DNA from: JBKCUA01 sp046318675
GTDB lineage: Bacteria; Pseudomonadota; Alphaproteobacteria; JAJTHO01
Length of the DNA: 64,000 nucleotides
Direction of reading: 5' to 3'
Assembly: GCA_046318675.1 (NCBI GenBank)
Contig: JBKCUA010000033.1
Location: 66,998 to 130,997, forward strand
Made by a program: the position numbers and the translations under genes. The notes under the pieces were generated by a model. The model searched no databases, had not been told where the DNA came from, and saw only the letters and a program-made list of their open reading frames with translations. The first letter of the stretch is position 1; the number at the start of each line of letters is the position of its first letter. Shown here piece by piece: positions 59,571 through 64,000 of the stretch.

Positions 59571-60947
59571 ATGCGCTTTTCATCTCTTGCTGCTTTATCT
59601 TTGTTCCTGTTGCCGATGGCGGCCTATGCCGATGTCTCATTGTATAAAACGGGCGATGCTGAAGTGGTGGGAAGCCTCAAGGCAGAAGGCGGGTTCTTTG
59701 CCACTCGGGACACCAATTTTGGCGGAGCGGCCAAACGCGATCGGAATTGGAGTGAGTGGTATGTGAAGCCAAAACTTACCGGTTCTTATAATATTGGTGG
59801 CGCGGAAGGCCGCAAAATATACGGCGGCACCTCGCTGGTGGGTTCCATGACACAGGGTGATGGTGATGCCTCGGGGTTTACCAATGGCACGCCAGAGCAG
59901 CTTAATATAGATTTAGCTTATGCTGGCTTTAACAGTGGGACGTTGCCTGGCAAGCCGTTGGGCTTCACGGATGTTGATATCAGTACCGGGCGCAATTTTT
60001 TTACCGTGGGTGATGGTTTTCTTATTGGCGATCCCCATTTTGATCAGGGTAAGGAGGGCGGTTTCTATCTGTCGCCGCGCGAAGCATTTCAGAACACGGC
60101 CATTGTCAAGTTGAATGGTGAGCCGTGGCGGGCGGATTTGTTCTGGTTGCGTGCCGGATGGGATCAGGCCAATGCATCCGTGATTGGCGCAAATGCGGAG
60201 TATCAAGTACCTAAGAGCTTGCGGCTGGGTGGGTTGTTTTTGAACAGTGTTCAGGCCGCTGATAATACGTTGCAACCGCTGGAAATCAACGGACGTCCTA
60301 ATAATCCCAATTCCCGTAATGGCCTAAAGACCGCCAGTGGTCGTTTTCAGGGGACAGTTGATCAAATCAATCTCCCCAATTGGCTCTTTAGTGGGGAGTA
60401 CGCCCAGCAGTGGAATAATGAAAGCCGTCAGGAAGTTCATGCTAACGCCTGGTATCTTGAAGCGGGTTATACTTTTGCTAATCTTCGTTTTAAACCAATG
60501 TTAAGCTATCGCTATGCCTCGTTCAGTGGCGATAAGACCGATACTGCGGGCACCGATGAGGCTTTTGATCCGATGTTTTACGGGTATAGCCGAGGTCGTG
60601 GCACATGGTTTTTGGGGGAGGTGATAGGGCAATATCTTATTTCTAATAGCAATGTTGATTTGCACCAGGTTCACCTTAAAGGACAGTTGACGGAAAACAT
60701 CGGGGTGGGGACTCTATACTATCATTATCGCCGTAATGAACAGGTGGTGAGTGCGCCTAGCGATAAAACCTTTGCGCAGGAAATCGACACCTACGCCGAT
60801 ATTAAGATCAATGATCATCTTTCTTTTGCGTTGGTGTATGCTGTGGCGTTTCCCGAGGCGGCGGCAAAAGCCCAATACAGCAGCTCTAATCGCCGTGCCG
60901 ACAATCCTTATCACACAGCGTTTGCAGTGGCGACGATAAGCTTCTAG
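59571..60947 (+). CDS. Outer-membrane porin-like beta-barrel protein
   Basis: Signal peptide 1-20 (LFLLPMAAYA), then 438 residues of alternating beta strands with aromatic girdles, ending VATISF with the terminal Phe needed by the Bam machinery. Features such as GRNFFTVGDGFLIGD and LYYHYRRNEQ resemble the alginate-export (AlgE/OprB-like) barrel group. Substrate unknown. It precedes a His-rich periplasmic gene by 26 bp, probably in one operon. Confidence 0.82.
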   Translation: MRFSSLAALSLFLLPMAAYADVSLYKTGDAEVVGSLKAEGGFFATRDTNFGGAAKRDRNWSEWYVKPKLTGSYNIGGAEGRKIYGGTSLVGSMTQGDGDASGFTNGTPEQLNIDLAYAGFNSGTLPGKPLGFTDVDISTGRNFFTVGDGFLIGDPHFDQGKEGGFYLSPREAFQNTAIVKLNGEPWRADLFWLRAGWDQANASVIGANAEYQVPKSLRLGGLFLNSVQAADNTLQPLEINGRPNNPNSRNGLKTASGRFQGTVDQINLPNWLFSGEYAQQWNNESRQEVHANAWYLEAGYTFANLRFKPMLSYRYASFSGDKTDTAGTDEAFDPMFYGYSRGRGTWFLGEVIGQYLISNSNVDLHQVHLKGQLTENIGVGTLYYHYRRNEQVVSAPSDKTFAQEIDTYADIKINDHLSFALVYAVAFPEAAAKAQYSSSNRRADNPYHTAFAVATISF

Positions 60948-60973
60948 AGTGCTCTCATCGTAGGGGGTTTGTT

Positions 60974-61804
60974 ATGAAGCGTGGCGCGGCGGTTGTACTG
61001 GCTTCTTTCCTGTTTTTAACGCCTGCGTTGGCGTGTGAAAAGCACCGCGCCGCGGCGGCTGTAGAGAAAGCACCTTATACGCTGAAGGCTCTTTCGCCTG
61101 AAGTTCTTACGCCGGGAGAGCAAGCCACGTTGCGGGTGGCCTTGGGGAATACGGACGGCACACCTGTTGTTGCCGACAGCCTTGTCGTGGCGCACACAGA
61201 AAAATTTCACCTCCTGCTCATTTCTGCCGACTTTAAAGAATACCATCATATTCACCCCCAGCCCGTGGCGGGAACACCAGGGGTGTATGAAGCACCCTTC
61301 ACGCCGAACCAGACGGCCTTTCGCCTGTGGGCGGATATAACGCCGCCGGGTGGTCAGGCCTATGTGCCCGGGACAATGGGCACGTTGGAAAAGAAACCTG
61401 CTATTGATTTGAAGCCAACCGGTCGGGCGAACAGCGGGCAAATCAGCGCGCTGATTGAGACCCCGACGTTTAATGCCGGGGAGGATGCGGTAGTGAGGAT
61501 TGCCTTGCGCGATGCTGACGGTAAGCCGCTTGCGGGGGCGGAACCGTATCTGGGCGCACTGGGGCATTTGGTGGGTTTTTCGGTGGACGGGAAGCGTATT
61601 CTTCATGCCCACCCTGTAGATGAGACGTACCCTGCGTCGGGTGTGCTGTCGTTCCATGTCAACGCACCGCAATCGGGCATCTGGAAGCTGTTCTTGCAGG
61701 TGCAGCAAAATGGCGCCGTGCATACTTTACCGTTTACGGTGGCGGTAGCACGTTCCAGTGTTAAACCAGTTAAAGCCAAGGGAGACCAACATGACCACCA
61801 CTAA
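60974..61804 (+). CDS. His-rich periplasmic protein with two related domains
   Basis: Signal peptide 1-20 (FLTPALA). Two halves carry the same pattern: LVVAHTEKFHLLLISADFKEYHHIHP (about 67-92) and YLGALGHLVGFSVDGKRILHAHP (about 192-214), a beta-sandwich type seen in exported metal- or redox-related proteins. The C-terminus is GDQHDHH. His residues suggest copper or other metal binding. Length 276. Overlaps cytochrome b561 by 14 bases, so an operon porin - this - b561 is likely. Confidence 0.75.
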   Translation: MKRGAAVVLASFLFLTPALACEKHRAAAAVEKAPYTLKALSPEVLTPGEQATLRVALGNTDGTPVVADSLVVAHTEKFHLLLISADFKEYHHIHPQPVAGTPGVYEAPFTPNQTAFRLWADITPPGGQAYVPGTMGTLEKKPAIDLKPTGRANSGQISALIETPTFNAGEDAVVRIALRDADGKPLAGAEPYLGALGHLVGFSVDGKRILHAHPVDETYPASGVLSFHVNAPQSGIWKLFLQVQQNGAVHTLPFTVAVARSSVKPVKAKGDQHDHH

Positions 61805-62342
61805 TGATCGCTATACCCCTGTTGCTATTGCCCTGCACTGGTTGATTGCCCTGTTGGTAGTGGGGCTGTGGATTGTCGGATCGACGATGGAGGATTACCC
61901 GGACAGCATTAAATGGACGGCCTACGGCCTGCACAAGGCTACGGGGATTTTGGTGCTGACCTTGACGCTGGTGCGCCTAGCCTGGCGCGCTACCCATAAG
62001 CCGCCGATGTTGCCGGAGAGGTTGCCTCGGTGGCAAAAAATCGCTTCTGCTCTTACACATTATGCCTTGTACGCAATATTGCTAGCCATGCCGTTGTCGG
62101 GCTGGGCGATGTCCAGCGCGGGGGGGTACCCGGTGTCGGTTTACGGCCTGTTCACCCTGCCCAATCTGGTTGCAAAAGATAAGCAGTTGGGAGAATTCTT
62201 TTACGAGACGCATGAGCTGCTTGCTAATGGGATATTGGTGTTGGTTGCGGTGCACACCATTGCGGCCTTGTTGCACCACTACTACCACAAGGATAACGTG
62301 TTGCGGCGAATGTTGCCGGCTCGGTGCAGCCGTAATCGCTAG
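61791..62342 (+). CDS. Cytochrome b561
   Basis: Four-helix di-heme membrane protein that passes electrons between quinones and periplasmic partners. Heme histidines lie in IALHWLIALLVVGL, GLHKATGILVL, LTHYALYAILLAMPLSGWAM and LLANGILVLVAVHTIAAL. Length 183 from the ATG at 61791, which has GGGAGA upstream. The next gene starts directly after the stop (TAGATG). Confidence 0.92.
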   Translation: MTTTNDRYTPVAIALHWLIALLVVGLWIVGSTMEDYPDSIKWTAYGLHKATGILVLTLTLVRLAWRATHKPPMLPERLPRWQKIASALTHYALYAILLAMPLSGWAMSSAGGYPVSVYGLFTLPNLVAKDKQLGEFFYETHELLANGILVLVAVHTIAALLHHYYHKDNVLRRMLPARCSRNR

Positions 62343-63617
62343 ATGAATGAGGTAATCGCTGTTATTGGCCTGGGGTATGTTGGCTTGCCTCTGGCGGTGG
62401 GGTTTGCCGAGGCCGGGTTCTCTGTCATTGGCTATGATACGGCTCCGGCCAGAATTCATGAGCTGCGGGCGGGAAGGGACAGCACCGCGAGCGTGGCCAC
62501 GGTTGATCTCAATGCTGCGGCGATTCATTACACGGCGGAAGCGGGCGATCTTAAGACGGCAACGGCGTTTCTGATAACAGTACCCACGCCGGTGGACGCG
62601 GCGCATCGGCCGGATTTGCGCTGTATCGCCGCGGCGGCCAAGGATGTGGGCGCGGTGCTCAAGCGGGGGGATATGGTGGTGCTGGAATCCACCGTGTACC
62701 CCGGCGTGACAGAGGACTTTCTGGCACCAAGGCTGGAGGCGGCCAGCGGCCTGCGTGTGGGGCTGGATGTTGCCTTGGGCTATGCGCCTGAACGGGTGAA
62801 CCCCGGCGATCCGACGCGGCAGCTGCGGGATGTGGTCAAGGTGCTGGCCGGGGATAGCCCGGCAACGGTGGATCGGATGGCGCGTTTGTACGGGGCGGTG
62901 TGCGGGGCGGATAATCTTTTTCGCGCCGCCTCCGTCAAGGTGGCCGAAGCCGCCAAGGCGCTGGAGAATACTCAGCGGGATTTGAACATCGCCCTGGTCA
63001 ATGAGATGGCTTTGATTGCCGATGCCCTGCACCTAGACACGCAGGATATTCTGGCGGCGGCGGCCACCAAGTGGAATTTCCTCCCGTTTCAGCCGGGCCT
63101 GGTGGGGGGGCACTGCATCGGCGTTGATCCCTATTACCTGACCCATAAGGCGGCCCTGGCCGGGTATGAGCCGGAGGTGATTCTGGCCGGGCGGCGGCTC
63201 AACAATGCCATGGGGGATTTTGTGGCCGATAAGACGTTGCAGCTACTGGCCGGAACAACCCATGCCGCGCCGTGGACGGTGAACGTGCTGGGCCTGACCT
63301 TCAAGGAGAACGTCCCCGATGTCCGCAACACCCGGGTGGTGGACGTGGTGCGGCGGCTGGGGCGGTTTGGGGCGCGGGTGCGGGTGTATGATCCCCTGGC
63401 CGATGCGGCGCAGGTGCAGGCGGAGTATGGTCTTACTTTGGCAACGGTAGTGGAGCCAGCAGCAGCCGTGGTGGTGGCGGTGGCCCATGCGGCGTACAAG
63501 GCGGCAGGCTGGGGCGGCATCGCGCCGTATGTAGTGCCGAACGGCGTGGTGGTGGATGTGAAGGGGATTCTGGCAAAAGAGCAAGTGCCGAAGGGGGTAA
63601 GGTGGTGGCGGTTGTAG
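62343..63617 (+). CDS. UDP-sugar 6-dehydrogenase (WbpA/TviB-like)
   Basis: Oxidises a UDP-hexosamine to the uronic acid for capsule or O-antigen. VIGLGYVGLPLAVGF (Rossmann), DVALGYAPERVNPGD, LENTQRDLNIALVNEM, and GGHCIGVDPYYLT with the catalytic Cys; LGLTFKENVPDVRNTR follows. These fit the UDP-GlcNAc/GalNAc dehydrogenase group rather than UDP-glucose dehydrogenase. Length 424. The start adjoins the b561 stop. Confidence 0.92.
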   Translation: MNEVIAVIGLGYVGLPLAVGFAEAGFSVIGYDTAPARIHELRAGRDSTASVATVDLNAAAIHYTAEAGDLKTATAFLITVPTPVDAAHRPDLRCIAAAAKDVGAVLKRGDMVVLESTVYPGVTEDFLAPRLEAASGLRVGLDVALGYAPERVNPGDPTRQLRDVVKVLAGDSPATVDRMARLYGAVCGADNLFRAASVKVAEAAKALENTQRDLNIALVNEMALIADALHLDTQDILAAAATKWNFLPFQPGLVGGHCIGVDPYYLTHKAALAGYEPEVILAGRRLNNAMGDFVADKTLQLLAGTTHAAPWTVNVLGLTFKENVPDVRNTRVVDVVRRLGRFGARVRVYDPLADAAQVQAEYGLTLATVVEPAAAVVVAVAHAAYKAAGWGGIAPYVVPNGVVVDVKGILAKEQVPKGVRWWRL

Positions 63618-63637
63618 GGGGGAGGTGTGCGGGCAAA

Positions 63638-63662
63638 AAAAGCCCCTGAGGGGGGGCTTTCA
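63638..63662 (+). terminator. Terminator-like hairpin after the dehydrogenase gene
   Basis: AAAGCCCC-TGA-GGGGGGGCTTTC, a GC-rich stem flanked by A and T runs; works in either direction. A second short repeat, AAAAAGCCCTTACGGGC, follows. Confidence 0.65.
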
Positions 63663-63681
63663 AAAAGCCCTTACGGGCGGT

Positions 63682-63864
63682 TCAAAAACTATTATCGCCG
63701 ATAACGGTTAAAACCGTTCCTGTATAAAATGTGATGAACATCACAAATACCGGGGCGTCATTCCTCCAAGAGAGTATTATTAACGGTGCCATTAGCACCG
63801 TTAAAAAAAATAAAAAACCAAACTTTTCCATAGTTTTCCATTTTTGTGGTTTTGAATCCAGCAT
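63682..63864 (-). CDS. Small membrane protein, hypothetical
   Basis: 60 residues, two hydrophobic segments (FGFLFFLTVLMAPLIILSW and VFVMFITFYTGTVLTVI). AAGGGA lies just before the ATG at 63864; an inner ATG at residue 12 is possible. Not recognised. From 63865 to the window end no further gene is seen, only a CTGCGG triplet-like run at the edge. Confidence 0.45.
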   Translation of the reverse strand: MLDSKPQKWKTMEKFGFLFFLTVLMAPLIILSWRNDAPVFVMFITFYTGTVLTVIGDNSF

Positions 63865-64000
63865 CGTCCCTTTTTATCCCTTCACACCAATCTTTCGATA
63901 AGGCTTAAGACGGCCTTAGAAAAAAAGCCGTGCGAAGGTCAAAAAAAGTTTTTGACACTGGGTTTACGGCATGAGTATGCCCTGCGGCTGCGGCTGCGGC

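Noticed and set aside
62082..63032. Long minus-strand frame of 316 codons opposite b561 and the UDP-sugar dehydrogenase
   Set aside because: Spans two clearly coding genes on the other strand and has no family features.

Overview
The window is a stretch of chromosome from an alphaproteobacterium. The evidence is the gene set: a CckA-type hybrid kinase, a CtrA response regulator, a SciP-type (DUF1153) CtrA inhibitor, FlbD, an alphaproteobacterial SspB, an Fe-S type CysH, a class I PHA synthase and flagellar genes in alphaproteobacterial order (fliF-fliG-fliH-fliN-flbD). The sequence alone does not place it in an order or genus. Almost all of it is coding, with short operons, frequent ATGA-type overlaps, one tRNA and no rRNA, prophage, transposase or CRISPR array.

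Layout. 0-6.6 kb: 3' half of kdpB, kdpC, sspB, rfbB-ispA-xseB (minus), speE, odhB. 6.6-12.2 kb: an OmpA-like lipoprotein, phaC, and a class I ribonucleotide reductase alpha subunit behind a textbook pair of NrdR boxes. 12.2-15.8 kb: a repeat-filled gap, an unknown gene and kdsD-lptC-lptA for lipopolysaccharide. 15.8-19.6 kb: an unrecognised three-gene minus-strand cassette (small protein, PIN-like nuclease, 789-residue helical protein), the best candidate for an undescribed system. 19.7-21.1 kb: cysH and a lipoprotein acid phosphatase. 21.2-26.7 kb: sciP-fliF-fliG-fliH-fliN-flbD. 26.7-28.8 kb: a desaturase and DCC-family pair divergent from an ArsR regulator. 29-35.2 kb: flhB-cckA-lolA, tRNA-Gly, tlyA, an RNase D-like exonuclease, ctrA. 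35.2-42.2 kb: rfbA, lptM-lysA, flhA, rplU-rpmA, rfbD-rfbC. 42.3-49.9 kb: an unknown gene, mtnB-mtnD, an MFS transporter, thiX-thiY under a TPP riboswitch, two unknown genes, a TrmB-like regulator. 50-56.2 kb: fliI-fliJ, a lipoprotein, a vapBC-type toxin-antitoxin pair caught between two copies of the uvrA tail, uvrA. 56.3-63.9 kb: galE, a DUF1007 protein with a NicO-type Ni/Co transporter, a divergent CobT homologue, a porin, a His-rich periplasmic protein, cytochrome b561 and a nucleotide-sugar dehydrogenase.

How the parts fit. Flagellar assembly (MS ring, C ring, export gate, export ATPase) and its cell-cycle control (CckA to CtrA, SciP, FlbD) are interleaved over 30 kb, and sequences matching CtrA boxes lie in front of ctrA, flhB and flhA. 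Envelope sugars form a second theme: all four dTDP-rhamnose enzymes are present but scattered over three loci, with galE, a UDP-sugar dehydrogenase and LPS genes. Spermidine synthase makes methylthioadenosine, which MtnB/MtnD help recycle. Several usual neighbours are missing (kdpDE, dxs, lptB, thiZ, mtnC, odhA), suggesting extensive rearrangement. Dispersed palindromic repeats and a short repeat that forms the C-terminus of two unrelated proteins are further traces of genome fluidity.
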